The notes under the pieces: model-generated
The model's input: the letters and a program-made list of their open reading frames with translations, nothing else
The model's database searches: none
Told to the model about the DNA's origin: nothing
Made by a program: the position numbers and the translations under genes
Shown here: piece by piece, positions 6,037-14,907 of the stretch
How the letters are laid out: every line of letters starts with the position of its first letter
Numbering within the stretch: the stretch's first letter is position 1
Origin: Paenibacillus nanensis
Lineage (GTDB): Bacteria > Bacillota > Bacilli > Paenibacillales > Paenibacillaceae
Assembly: GCF_003583765.1 (NCBI RefSeq)
Contig: NZ_QXQA01000026.1
Coordinates: forward strand, 1 to 52,775
Length of the DNA stretch: 52,775 nt
Direction of reading: 5' to 3'

Positions 6037-8652
6037 ATGAGTCCTCTGGTTCTCGGTTTTCAAGAAGTGGAAGAAACTCAGCTTTTGCTCGTAGGCGGAA
6101 AAGGATTACACTTAGGGGAATTAGCAAAAATGGAAGGCGTTCATGTGCCGGATGGATTCTGTGTAACAACCGCGGGTTATCAAAAAGCCATCGAACAAAA
6201 CGAAACGTTTCAAGCTTTGCTGGAGCAGTTAACTACGCTGCATGTTGAAGACCGGGACCGAATAGGCGAAATCAGCGGAAAGCTTCGACAAATTCTATTG
6301 GAAGCGGAAATTCCGTCCGACGTCGTGAAAGCCGTTGCTCGCTATCTCTCCCAATACGGCAAGGAATTTGCCTACGCCGTCCGTTCAAGCGCAACTGCCG
6401 AAGATTTACCGCATGCCTCTTTTGCCGGACAACAAGACACCTATTTAAATATTATCGGCGAAGAAGCGATCCTGCAGCATATTAGCAAATGCTGGGCTTC
6501 CCTCTTTACGGATCGCGCTGTCATCTACCGTATGCAAAACGGATTTGATCACAGCCAGGTCTATATTTCCGTTATCGTGCAAAGGATGGTTTTCCCTCAA
6601 GCATCCGGCATTTTATTTACTGCCGATCCTATGACATCCAACCGAAAGGTGCTTTCCATTGATGCCAGTTATGGGCTTGGAGAAGCGCTTGTCTCCGGCC
6701 TTGTCTCTCCCGATTGTTATAAAGTACAGGGAGGGGAAATTGTCGAGAAGAGAATCGCGGCCAAAACGTTGGCTATTTATGGGCGCGAACAAGGCGGAAC
6801 AGAGACCATACAGCTTCCGCCAGATAAGCAAAAATCACAAACCTTGACGGAACGGCAAATCTTACAATTGGAGCGGATCGGGAGGCAGATTGAAGCATAT
6901 TTGGGCTGCCCGCAGGATATCGAATGGTGTTTAGCGGACGATACCTTCTATATTGTCCAAAGTCGGCCAATCACGACGTTATACCCCATCCCTGAAGAAA
7001 AGGATCAAGACTATCGCGTATATATATCCGTCGGCCACCAGCAAATGATGACCGATCCTATCAAGCCATTAGGATTGTCGTTCTATCTGTTAACGACTCC
7101 CGCACCCATGCGCAAAGCTGGAGGACGGCTCTTTGTAGATGTTACACCAAGACTCGCATCAGCTGCCGGTAGAGAAGCATTTTTGGGTATGCTGGAACAA
7201 TCCGAACAGCTCTTAAAGGACGCGCTTGAGACCATCATCGAGAGGGGAGATTTTATAACAAAGGTGCCACCTGATCAAGAAGAGCAGCGTTCCGGCAAAA
7301 GCAATATAAATGCAGCGCCCCCGGGTGTTCAACCCCCGCTCGAATACAACCCGGCAATCGTTTCTGAACTGATTCATCGCAATCGAGTCTCGGTAGAGGA
7401 GTTAAAACAAAACATCCAAACGAAATCGGGAGCGGAGCTATTTGATTTTATTCGAGATGATATCCAGCAGTTGAAGAAGCTTTTATTTGACCCGCAAAGT
7501 TCAGCTGTCATTATGGCCTTCATGCATGCATCGAATTGGATCAATGAAAAGATGCACGAGTGGTTAGGCGAAAAAAACGCTGTCGATACGCTTACGCAAT
7601 CCGTGCCCAACAATATTACCTCGGAGATGGGGCTCGCTTTATTGGATGTCGCAGATGCCATTCGTCCTTATCCGGAGCTCATTCGCTATTTGCAGCAAGG
7701 AGAAAACGATGACTTTTTGGATGGTCTGATTAAGTTTGACGGCGGACAGAAAGCCCGCGACGCAATCGTCGCATTTCTTAGCCAATATGGCATGCGATGC
7801 GCCGGAGAGATCGATATAACGAGAACGCGCTGGAGCGAGAAGCCATCTACACTCATTCCCATGATTCTTAACAACATTAAAAACTTTGAGCCTCACGCCA
7901 GCCGGCGGAAATTTGAACAAGGACGGCAAGAAGCAATCAACAAAGAGCAAGAGCTGCTAAGCCGGTTAATGCAGTTGCCGGATGGCGAGCAAAAGGCCAA
8001 AGAAACAAAACGGATGATTGACCTGGTTCGGAATTATGCCGGTTATCGGGAATATCCAAAGTATGGCATGGTGAACCGCTACTTCATTTATAAACAGGCT
8101 TTATTGAAAGAGGCCGAACGACTCGTGCAAGCTGGTCTTATCCAGGAAGAAGAAGATATTTATTATCTTACGTTTGAGGAGCTTCTCGAAGCCGTACGAA
8201 CGAATAAGGTGGACGTCCATTTGATCCGTAAGAGAAAGGACGACTACAAATTATTTGAAAAGCTGACCCCACCGCGTATGATGACGTCCGACGGCGAAAT
8301 TATATCCGGTAAATATAAACGCGAAAATCTCCCAGAAGGAGCGATTATAGGTCTGCCGGTTTCTTCTGGAATGATTGAAGGACGCGCGCGCGTCATCCTA
8401 AACATGGAAGAGGCTGACCTCGAAGAAGGAGATGTATTAGTCACCACCTTTACAGACCCAAGCTGGACGCCGTTATTCGTCTCCATAAAAGGCCTAGTCA
8501 CCGAGGTCGGCGGGCTAATGACCCATGGCGCAGTGATCGCGCGTGAATACGGCTTGCCGGCTGTTGTCGGGGTGGATAATGCCACCAAACGGATAAAAGA
8601 CGGGCAGCGCATTCGCGTGCATGGAACAGAAGGGTATATCGAGCTCCTGTAA
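6037..8652 (+). CDS. rph: Rifamycin-inactivating phosphotransferase Rph
   Basis: An 871-aa enzyme matching the length and layout of rifampin phosphotransferases, which inactivate rifamycins by transferring the beta-phosphate of ATP to the C21 hydroxyl. An N-terminal PPDK/PEP-synthase ATP-grasp domain (about 10-310) carries VRSSATAEDLPHASFAGQQD and ADPMTSNRK. A central drug-binding region follows (about 320-760). The C-terminal swivelling His domain has GGLMTHGAVIAREYGLPAVV, with catalytic His830. Family relatives are PEP synthase and PPDK, but the length and the fused ATP-domain sequence favour Rph. It stands alone behind a long leader that may regulate it. Confidence 0.93.
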   Translation: MSPLVLGFQEVEETQLLLVGGKGLHLGELAKMEGVHVPDGFCVTTAGYQKAIEQNETFQALLEQLTTLHVEDRDRIGEISGKLRQILLEAEIPSDVVKAVARYLSQYGKEFAYAVRSSATAEDLPHASFAGQQDTYLNIIGEEAILQHISKCWASLFTDRAVIYRMQNGFDHSQVYISVIVQRMVFPQASGILFTADPMTSNRKVLSIDASYGLGEALVSGLVSPDCYKVQGGEIVEKRIAAKTLAIYGREQGGTETIQLPPDKQKSQTLTERQILQLERIGRQIEAYLGCPQDIEWCLADDTFYIVQSRPITTLYPIPEEKDQDYRVYISVGHQQMMTDPIKPLGLSFYLLTTPAPMRKAGGRLFVDVTPRLASAAGREAFLGMLEQSEQLLKDALETIIERGDFITKVPPDQEEQRSGKSNINAAPPGVQPPLEYNPAIVSELIHRNRVSVEELKQNIQTKSGAELFDFIRDDIQQLKKLLFDPQSSAVIMAFMHASNWINEKMHEWLGEKNAVDTLTQSVPNNITSEMGLALLDVADAIRPYPELIRYLQQGENDDFLDGLIKFDGGQKARDAIVAFLSQYGMRCAGEIDITRTRWSEKPSTLIPMILNNIKNFEPHASRRKFEQGRQEAINKEQELLSRLMQLPDGEQKAKETKRMIDLVRNYAGYREYPKYGMVNRYFIYKQALLKEAERLVQAGLIQEEEDIYYLTFEELLEAVRTNKVDVHLIRKRKDDYKLFEKLTPPRMMTSDGEIISGKYKRENLPEGAIIGLPVSSGMIEGRARVILNMEEADLEEGDVLVTTFTDPSWTPLFVSIKGLVTEVGGLMTHGAVIAREYGLPAVVGVDNATKRIKDGQRIRVHGTEGYIELL

Positions 8653-8844
8653 TTTTTGCAACCGTAAGGTGTAAAACGAAGAGCTGAAGCGGATGCAGAC
8701 GGAATCGTCACGATCTGTCGGTTGAGGTCGCATCCGCCGAATTCTTCTTGCCGACAGCAACCGACAAATATGATAGAATAAGAGGAATAACTCTCGCAAA
8801 TGGGCGGTCCCCGCCTATTTATGTCGGATGAGGTGATTCCTTAG

Positions 8845-9312
8845 ATGCTAATGAGATGGAAGCAGGTCCAGCGTGCTGCAATCGCAGTCCTCATTTTATT
8901 ATTCATCCCTTTCGCCGGACAGACCGCAGAGGCGGGCGTATTTGACCGATTGCAGGACATTTACGAAGCGCCGGAGCTTCTTGAGGAAATGCAATCGCAG
9001 CTGCAGCTGCAGCAGGAACAGCTTGAAGAGGCGCGTCAGCAGGCGGATGAGCTGTTGACACGGCAGGAGCAGCTTCTGCAAAGCAACGAAGCGTACCGCC
9101 GGCAGAACGAGGAGCTAGCCTCCGAGAATGAGGCACTGCTCGCGAAGATGGAGAAGGCCGAAGCGAAGCGAAAAGCGCTTTATACGAAGGCGGCAGCGAT
9201 AGCAGGCACGGTGCTTGCGGCGATTGCTTTCTACGCTGTGTCCGTGCGAGTCTGGCGGTATATGGTGTGGAAGAGGCAAGGCAGAGACGGCCACGGAGCG
9301 ATGCATCTATGA
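8845..9312 (+). CDS. Signal-peptide, coiled-coil, C-terminally anchored membrane protein
   Basis: A 155-aa protein of unknown function. Residues 1-31 form a signal peptide ending near TAEAG. Residues ~38-112 are a long Gln/Glu-rich coiled coil (QLQLQQEQLEEARQQADELL). A single transmembrane helix follows at ~114-138 (AAIAGTVLAAIAFYAVSVRV) with a short basic tail. The coiled coil should therefore face the outside of the membrane. GATGAGGTGATT precedes the ATG. The stop overlaps the next start (ATGA), so it is translationally coupled to the AIM24-like gene and the two products probably act together. Confidence 0.75.
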   Translation: MLMRWKQVQRAAIAVLILLFIPFAGQTAEAGVFDRLQDIYEAPELLEEMQSQLQLQQEQLEEARQQADELLTRQEQLLQSNEAYRRQNEELASENEALLAKMEKAEAKRKALYTKAAAIAGTVLAAIAFYAVSVRVWRYMVWKRQGRDGHGAMHL

Positions 9313-9998
9313 AGCTGACGACACCGCCGCCGGCTGGTCACGTGAAAGTTGAGCTGGACGCTGCGGATGTTCTGCATGTGCTCCACCCGAAAGCGATCAC
9401 CGCCTATCAAGGCGCTCCGCGGAGCAGAGAGGACCGGTTCTTGGACATCCGAGGCGCCCTACGGAAGAAAAGGTGGATTCGTTCGAGGCTGCAGGGCCCG
9501 TCCCGGTTTCTAATGGGGCTTCCTGCCGGGTATTCGCTTGAGGCCATTGAGATTCCGGAGAATAGCAATCTGCTGTTCGACTTCCGCCATGTCGCGTTGT
9601 TTTCCGATGGAATGGTGTACCATGCGAGAATACTGAAATGGAAAACCGCTTGGATCACAAGGGAGCTGGTTCGGATTAAATTCAGCGGGCCAGGAACGCT
9701 TGGCGTGCTTAGCGCAGGCGACCTAGCGACCATCCAGCTCCATCCGGAACAGCCGCTGTTCGTGGACAAGAACGCGCTCGTCGCCTATCCCGAAGACGCG
9801 GAGATCCGGTTGTCCGTATACGGGAACACGCTCGCCAGCCAGCATATGAACGTTCAATGGGAACTCAAAGGGAGAGGTCCGGTTCTCGTGCAGACCGGCT
9901 CACGAGATACGGAGCTGGAGGACAAGCTGTCGGATGACGGCTGGTTCAAACGTATTCTGCGTGAAGTGCTCCCGTTCGGAAGCGTTTATATTAAATAA
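9309..9998 (+). CDS. AIM24 family protein
   Basis: A 229-aa beta-rich protein of the AIM24/TIGR00266-like family, with the repeated sheet pattern typical of it (for example ITRELVRIKFSGPGTLGVLS, HPEQPLFVDKNALVAYPED and the late GPVLVQTGS). Bacterial members have no settled biochemical role. The ATG at 9309 overlaps the stop of the upstream coiled-coil gene by 4 nt, so I prefer it to an ATG 14 codons earlier that would overlap it more. The C-terminal ~30 residues (KLSDDGWFKRILREVLPFGS) look membrane- or partner-binding. A strong terminator follows at once. Confidence 0.75.
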   Translation: MKLTTPPPAGHVKVELDAADVLHVLHPKAITAYQGAPRSREDRFLDIRGALRKKRWIRSRLQGPSRFLMGLPAGYSLEAIEIPENSNLLFDFRHVALFSDGMVYHARILKWKTAWITRELVRIKFSGPGTLGVLSAGDLATIQLHPEQPLFVDKNALVAYPEDAEIRLSVYGNTLASQHMNVQWELKGRGPVLVQTGSRDTELEDKLSDDGWFKRILREVLPFGSVYIK

Positions 9999-10023
9999 AG
10001 CCGCCAAGGTGCGGCTTTTTTTG
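9997..10023 (+). terminator. Intrinsic terminator after the AIM24-like gene
   Basis: Stem AAAGCCGC / GCGGCTTT with a CAAGGT loop, then a T-run. Confidence 0.9.
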
Positions 10024-10056
10024 CGTTTATTGAAAAAGAACTAATCCCTATATGAG

Positions 10057-10079
10057 CGACCTCCGGAGTCGTTTTTTTT
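10057..10079 (+). terminator. Second, weaker terminator
   Basis: A short CGAC / GTCG stem around CTCCGGA followed by eight Ts, about 35 bp after the first terminator. Confidence 0.5.
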
Positions 10080-10255
10080 ATTCAAACAAAAGATTGGTGC
10101 AACAAACTTCTCTTTCTTAGCGTATACACAATGTGGAAAAATTGGTACGCTTTAATGGCGATTAAGGAGGCAGAAGGTGAAGCCGATTTATAAGCTGGCT
10201 GCTATTTTATGATTGGATCTGATGTACGAAGAGATAGGAGGAGGACGCCATCGAT

Positions 10256-10657
10256 TTGAACCTAAAGAAACAGCTTCGTTTTGAGATCCTTCGATGCGGA
10301 GCCTTGTCCCTTATAAGCATCATACAGCTTCTGGTAGGCCTTCAGGCAGACAGGCCGGCGTTTTTTAACTTTATTTTCTTTCTAACAGGATTAGTGTTCA
10401 TTGCGGTGATGATCGTGCAAATCATCGATTATCGATCACATTCCTATGACGTCCTGCATGGAAAGATTCTTCATATTGAGGGTCAAATCATTCATGCTGC
10501 AATCAGTGATTCCGGCGCCGTCAAACGGTATAAGATAACCGCTCCCGAAGTCTTGCCAAGACTCCGGACTAACCAGCATGTCATGCTGCATATTGCGAAA
10601 TTGACCCGTTTACCAAGAAGCATTCACATAATGGAGGATTCCGGCGTACATACGTAG
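10256..10657 (+). CDS. Hypothetical two-TM membrane protein
   Basis: A 133-aa protein, not recognised. Two hydrophobic segments, about 12-32 (GALSLISIIQLLVGLQ) and 39-61 (FFNFIFFLTGLVFIAVMIVQ), form a hairpin. A cytoplasmic ~70-residue beta-rich tail with basic patches follows (KRYKITAPEVLPRLRTNQHV). The start is a TTG at 10256, set by AGGAGGAGG at 10239-10247. An 11-codon GTG-started reading frame with its own AAGGAGG lies upstream (10177-10212). First gene of a same-strand run extending to 15687. Confidence 0.65.
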   Translation: MNLKKQLRFEILRCGALSLISIIQLLVGLQADRPAFFNFIFFLTGLVFIAVMIVQIIDYRSHSYDVLHGKILHIEGQIIHAAISDSGAVKRYKITAPEVLPRLRTNQHVMLHIAKLTRLPRSIHIMEDSGVHT

Positions 10658-10697
10658 ATCATTATTTTTTTAAATCAACAATACAGAGGTGTTCGTC

Positions 10698-11294
10698 TTG
10701 TATAAATCGTTGCTTCTTATTATTCTGGCATTTCTGACGGCCTGCTCTTCGGTCGGGAACAACAGCGTAAGCGAGCCAACCGAACCCGTCAGCTTCGAAG
10801 CAGGGGCATTTGTCGATCAAGATTTGTCGCTGGTGCATGCCGAGAACAAAAAGTCGATAAAACTGGGCATGTCGAGAAAAGAGGTTGAAAAGCTGCTTGG
10901 TGAGCCGACGGAGTCGATTGATTTTATGAAGGTTTATATTTATTCCGGCATTAAGGTTCACTATGCGGAAGATATCGTAGACGGGATGATGATTGACGAT
11001 AATACGCCCAATCCCGCTTCGTTCCAGACGCCAAGAGGTCTTCAATACGGCGATTCATTAGAACAAATTGAAAGCTTATACGGTGAGCCCCAAGATAAAA
11101 CAATAAACGGACAAACAACGACATTGGTTTACCTTATCGAAAAAAGGGGCGATCAGTGGGAGCCCATTCGCAATTGGGATGAAGCTCAAAATAAAGAAAA
11201 AGCATATTCGATTTCTATAAATGTCGACGCCGAGGCGGGGATGTTCTTTTATATGGCTGCTAACTATCAATTTTCTGTTAATCCAACAGGTTAG
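10698..11294 (+). CDS. Lipoprotein with two BamE/SmpA-like repeats
   Basis: A 198-aa exported lipoprotein. The signal peptide ends in the lipobox LTAC (Cys about residue 16), so it should be anchored to the outer face of the membrane. Two similar modules follow: LGMSRKEVEKLLGEP (about 50-64) and LQYGDSLEQIESLYGEP (about 112-128), the first helix of the BamE/SmpA/OmlA-like fold. In Firmicutes such domains occur in uncharacterised lipoproteins. The TTG at 10698 gives the best spacing to AGAGGTG; a GTG at 10689 would add three residues. A role in envelope sensing is possible but not shown. Confidence 0.75.
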   Translation: MYKSLLLIILAFLTACSSVGNNSVSEPTEPVSFEAGAFVDQDLSLVHAENKKSIKLGMSRKEVEKLLGEPTESIDFMKVYIYSGIKVHYAEDIVDGMMIDDNTPNPASFQTPRGLQYGDSLEQIESLYGEPQDKTINGQTTTLVYLIEKRGDQWEPIRNWDEAQNKEKAYSISINVDAEAGMFFYMAANYQFSVNPTG

Positions 11295-11382
11295 ATGCCC
11301 GTTTCTGCCAAAGCCTATACTATACTTGCAAGTAGTCATGATGGACTCGCTTATTTAACTGCCACCTGGAGGTAATGATCTA

Positions 11383-12039
11383 ATGAAAATATGGCCTAAA
11401 ACATTCATGGAGCCCGATGTGTTAAAACAGCGTCTTCTCGCATTAAGCGCAATGGACATTTTGTTGTGTTCGGAGGACTGGCTGCGCAGGTACACATTTG
11501 ATCCGAAATGGGATGAAGAAACCGCTGTAGCCTGCATCCGTAACGGAGCGGGAGATGATGTGTATATCGTCTTCGCCCCGGAAGGAGTCGTGATTAAAGG
11601 CTTCGATCACGAATCGGAGATGAGTCCCCATGCTAGGGACGATTACGAGGTTTGGCCGGGCATCTACGACCAGGCTCCCGCTCCGTTGATAGCCCGCATT
11701 GATGCTGATTCCATGAGCAGGGAGGATGTGACATTCTGTTTATGGAGGGAAGCCGGCGATGCGTCATGGAAAACGGGAACTGTGGACAATCCGGAAGGAT
11801 TAGATGACGGCTCGGATTTTTTGCTCGGCATGATCTATCATTCCGCGGTTGATTATGTGGAATGGGCTCAAGATTACTATGAAATGGATGTGGCTACGGA
11901 TGTTGTCGAGCACCTTTTTGCCGGCCATATGCTCACCAAGGACATGGTAGAGAAGGTAGTCTCTGGAGACCATGCAGAGAATGCGTTTAAAGAGCTTCAA
12001 TCATTAGAATTAATTCGTCAAAGCGAATCGACATCTTAA
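11383..12039 (+). CDS. Hypothetical protein, 218 aa
   Basis: A soluble, acidic protein (many Asp/Glu) without signal peptide or membrane segment; not recognised. The middle contains strands typical of small alpha/beta proteins (DDVYIVFAPEGVVIKGFDHE) and the C-terminus is helical (VVEHLFAGHMLTKDMVEKVV). The ATG follows GGAGGTAATG. It belongs to the row of unrelated soluble proteins that includes DUF4261-like and SUKH-like genes, so an immunity-like or toxin-neutralising role is conceivable, though only by association. Confidence 0.6.
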   Translation: MKIWPKTFMEPDVLKQRLLALSAMDILLCSEDWLRRYTFDPKWDEETAVACIRNGAGDDVYIVFAPEGVVIKGFDHESEMSPHARDDYEVWPGIYDQAPAPLIARIDADSMSREDVTFCLWREAGDASWKTGTVDNPEGLDDGSDFLLGMIYHSAVDYVEWAQDYYEMDVATDVVEHLFAGHMLTKDMVEKVVSGDHAENAFKELQSLELIRQSESTS

Positions 12040-12091
12040 CAAAGACACAAGGGCAGCTAGTCAACGGAGCAGCTGCTTTTAGGAGGAGACC

Positions 12092-13726
12092 ATGGAAAAG
12101 CTAGCCGAGCAACTGTTAAATGAGATCTGGACCACCCAATTGATTCCGATCTATGAGAAGGAAAAAAAGAGAATCGATGGTTTAAAAGGACTGAGTCCGC
12201 TAGAGCCCGGTATCATGAATTACGTGAAAATAACCTTCATGAAAAGTGATGCAAGCTGGGTGCCGGATCAGATCGCCATCGACATCTACGAGCCTCTTTC
12301 CTTTGGCGATGACTCTTATAAGATGGAAGCCGGGTCTTATATAGATGAACTGAGCGAGGACATCCTAGTCAACGAATTTTTCCCAGCCTTGCGGGAGCGC
12401 ATGAACGACATCTTCCTATCCGATCGTTACGGCGCACATTTCTTCGGGTACAAGCTTCAGCTTGTACTGGAGTTTCAAAGTGAAGGTTCAACACTGCTTC
12501 ACCGGGAATATCTGCGCAATGAAGCAAAGCTTAACCATTTGAAGCAGCAGCTGCATAAATTTATTGAAAACAAAATATGGAGAGATCTGCCAGTGCTTCC
12601 CTCTGAAAGGGACGAGTTTTTCTTCGCCAGACATCTTGTAAACCCGGATCTGATGGAGCAAGACCCGGCCGTTATCGCCCCCCTTATTAACCGATTGAAT
12701 GAAAAGCTGATTACCAACCATAAGCACAGAGAAAAGTGGCAGTACGCTTATGTGTCGGCATTTAAAGAATGGGCAGAGGATCGGTTTCTGGACCAATATT
12801 TTGAACGCGTAGGGAGTTACGGGTTGGAGCGCAGGCTGATGCCCGATGACAGGCGACCGCCCGTTCAGATAAGCGAGATGGATTTTTTCTTATACGCCGC
12901 ATTACAAATCGGACAAAAGGAACCCGACACCCGCAAGCGTTATTTTGAACTAGCCGTACAGCTCGGTTCCGAGCAAGCAGCAGCCTATTTGACGAAGGGC
13001 AGCGGCCGTTTTGCGGCGAACCGCGCCGGCAGTCTGATGTCCGGAACATGCAACGATATCATGCAAAGCATTGAGATTCGGATCGATTCCGAGGAAGAAG
13101 CGGCCTACCGAGAAGCTCTGACGTACATTTGCGATCTTCTGAGGGAAGGGTTCCCGCGTACGTATCAGATGAAGCTGAAAAGCGCAGAGAAGCATTGGCT
13201 GCCGGTTGGGAGCCTAGCCAAATCCAAGCTGCATCAGTTTTTTGCAAACGCGCTTCGTTACGAAGCGCTATTCCCGTTAATATCCGAATATGCGGAGCTG
13301 GCCATGAAGGAATTTGCCTGGTACGGAGATGTGGAAAGCGGCGAAAAATCCGTCATGCCCGGAACGTACGCTGTGTTCGGACTTGGATTGTTAAGCGACG
13401 CCTACTTCCCGTTGGTTCAGCGATATATGGAGCTGGTCGATAGCGAGCATCAATCCGCGCAGGATAAATACGCAGAGGCATTTGTCGCGCAGCATGGCGT
13501 GAATAGCAGGGTTATGCCTACTCTAGTTTCCATCCTACTTGGCGGCAGCGATATGGCTAAACCGGTAAAAGGTATTGAATTTGATTCTCCGGAGCTGGCG
13601 GATGCTCTGAACTTGGCGCTTGCAGACAAGGCGGATCATCAGAGGGAGTTCGTCCTATTCCGGATGTTCGGCAGCGAGAAGAAAGGGTTAGCGGCATTGA
13701 AACGGGCGGAATCCGGCCGATTATAG
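12092..13726 (+). CDS. Hypothetical protein, 544 aa (possibly DUF6138-like)
   Basis: A large soluble, mostly helical protein. The N-terminal ~140 residues are mixed alpha/beta (IAIDIYEPLSFGDDSYKMEA); the rest reads as helices with repeat-like character (LFPLISEYAELAMKEFAWYG, ADALNLALADKADHQREFVL). No catalytic motif is visible. The size and pattern recall the DUF6138 family found beside DUF4261 and SUKH genes in Bacillales; that assignment is from memory and uncertain. TAGGAGGAGA precedes the ATG, and the next gene begins 20 bp after the stop, suggesting a shared transcript. Confidence 0.65.
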   Translation: MEKLAEQLLNEIWTTQLIPIYEKEKKRIDGLKGLSPLEPGIMNYVKITFMKSDASWVPDQIAIDIYEPLSFGDDSYKMEAGSYIDELSEDILVNEFFPALRERMNDIFLSDRYGAHFFGYKLQLVLEFQSEGSTLLHREYLRNEAKLNHLKQQLHKFIENKIWRDLPVLPSERDEFFFARHLVNPDLMEQDPAVIAPLINRLNEKLITNHKHREKWQYAYVSAFKEWAEDRFLDQYFERVGSYGLERRLMPDDRRPPVQISEMDFFLYAALQIGQKEPDTRKRYFELAVQLGSEQAAAYLTKGSGRFAANRAGSLMSGTCNDIMQSIEIRIDSEEEAAYREALTYICDLLREGFPRTYQMKLKSAEKHWLPVGSLAKSKLHQFFANALRYEALFPLISEYAELAMKEFAWYGDVESGEKSVMPGTYAVFGLGLLSDAYFPLVQRYMELVDSEHQSAQDKYAEAFVAQHGVNSRVMPTLVSILLGGSDMAKPVKGIEFDSPELADALNLALADKADHQREFVLFRMFGSEKKGLAALKRAESGRL

Positions 13727-13746
13727 CCTTATTAAGGAGAGATGAC

Positions 13747-14871
13747 ATGATTACTCAACAACAAGCAGCCGTACAGTCTATGATCAATTGGCTGGCGGAC
13801 GAACGGGAGCTTGGCCGCAAGCCTCACAAAATCGAGATGGCGGGAGAATTTGATTTGCATGAGATGCGCTACTACATATTCAGGTATAAACCGTCCTTGT
13901 TCGGAAAATGGCTCCTTGGCGTTTGCGGCGGCTATGAAAGCCCAACAGACACCGAGCATTGCGGCCATGTGTTTAGCGAAATGACGCAATACGACCCGGC
14001 CACCGCGAAGCAGGAATCAATCGCAATGGTTGAAAGAATACGTGAGTATTGGATGAGCCAGGCTGCGGCTATTGAAGCTGCGCAAAACCAAGAGGAGCAT
14101 CCTGATAATAACGATGACTCAAGCGGCATTTTCAATGGGTTCGTTTTGTTGAATTCCTCCACGTGCGATCTTGAGCAGATTAAAATGAATCTTAAGCAGG
14201 ATTGGAATATTTCCTACTCGCCAGGAGAAGAGCTAGGCCCTGACGGCGAAAAGGAAGGGATTTTGGTCTGGGATGTGGATGGTTATACGTTAGCAGTCAG
14301 TTTTGTCGATGCTCCTATACCGGGCGGCGAGGCCCAGCATTACGCACAGGGGAACTACCTTTGGCCAGAGGCGGCGGATAGGACCGATACCCACGTAGCT
14401 CAAATTATATTGGCTGTTTTCACCGGTTCCGGTTCACCGCTAGGTAGCGGCAAGTTGTATACCAAACTGGCAGCCAGCTGCTTAAAGCTTCCTAACGCGG
14501 TGGGGTTATATTCTTCCGGCACCGTGTTCAAGCCCGAGCATTTTATAGAGATGGCCGAAATTATGAAGTCCGATGACATATTCCCTCTGCTAAATCTGGT
14601 GCACGTTGGACTTGTTGGCACTGCAACAGGGATGAACGGATATACCTGCGGCCTTGCCGCATTCGGCAAGGATGAAATCGAGGTGCTGGATAGTCAAGCG
14701 ACGCCCGCCGAGCTGCGCGATTTTCTCATTCAAATCTCCGATTATATCGTAGAGCATGACGTCAAGCTCCGAGATGGAGAGACGATTGGCTTTACGGCTG
14801 AACAAAAGCTCCCGATCACCCGTTCGGATGGCGCTTACGTCAAAGGAAAGAGCCTGAAAATTAAGTATTGA
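13747..14871 (+). CDS. DUF4261 domain-containing protein
   Basis: A 374-aa soluble protein. Residues 1-105 form an N-terminal module of unknown type, then a linker rich in Glu, Asn and Asp (about 115-128). The C-terminal ~245 residues match the DUF4261 layout: FVLLNSSTCDLEQIKMNLKQ at its start, VDGYTLAVSFVDAPIPGGEA, and later TGMNGYTCGLAAFGKDEIEV. DUF4261 proteins are common in bacteria, often with SUKH-type genes, and have no established biochemistry. AAGGAGAGATGAC precedes the ATG. It lies between the 544-aa gene and the SUKH-L7/L12 gene, all on the same strand. Confidence 0.75.
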   Translation: MITQQQAAVQSMINWLADERELGRKPHKIEMAGEFDLHEMRYYIFRYKPSLFGKWLLGVCGGYESPTDTEHCGHVFSEMTQYDPATAKQESIAMVERIREYWMSQAAAIEAAQNQEEHPDNNDDSSGIFNGFVLLNSSTCDLEQIKMNLKQDWNISYSPGEELGPDGEKEGILVWDVDGYTLAVSFVDAPIPGGEAQHYAQGNYLWPEAADRTDTHVAQIILAVFTGSGSPLGSGKLYTKLAASCLKLPNAVGLYSSGTVFKPEHFIEMAEIMKSDDIFPLLNLVHVGLVGTATGMNGYTCGLAAFGKDEIEVLDSQATPAELRDFLIQISDYIVEHDVKLRDGETIGFTAEQKLPITRSDGAYVKGKSLKIKY

Positions 14872-14907
14872 AGCGGTCAAAAGATTATTTTCGAAGCGGG
14901 GTTCCAA

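Noticed and set aside
10177..10212. An 11-codon leader peptide with its own AAGGAGG
   Set aside because: It could be a short translated leader, but there is no amino-acid bias or attenuator hairpin to give it meaning. Mentioned only with the following gene.
12762..13049. Long Arg- and Cys-rich minus-strand frames inside the 544-aa gene
   Set aside because: These are typical mirror frames of a GC-rich gene and have no recognisable motifs or start signals.
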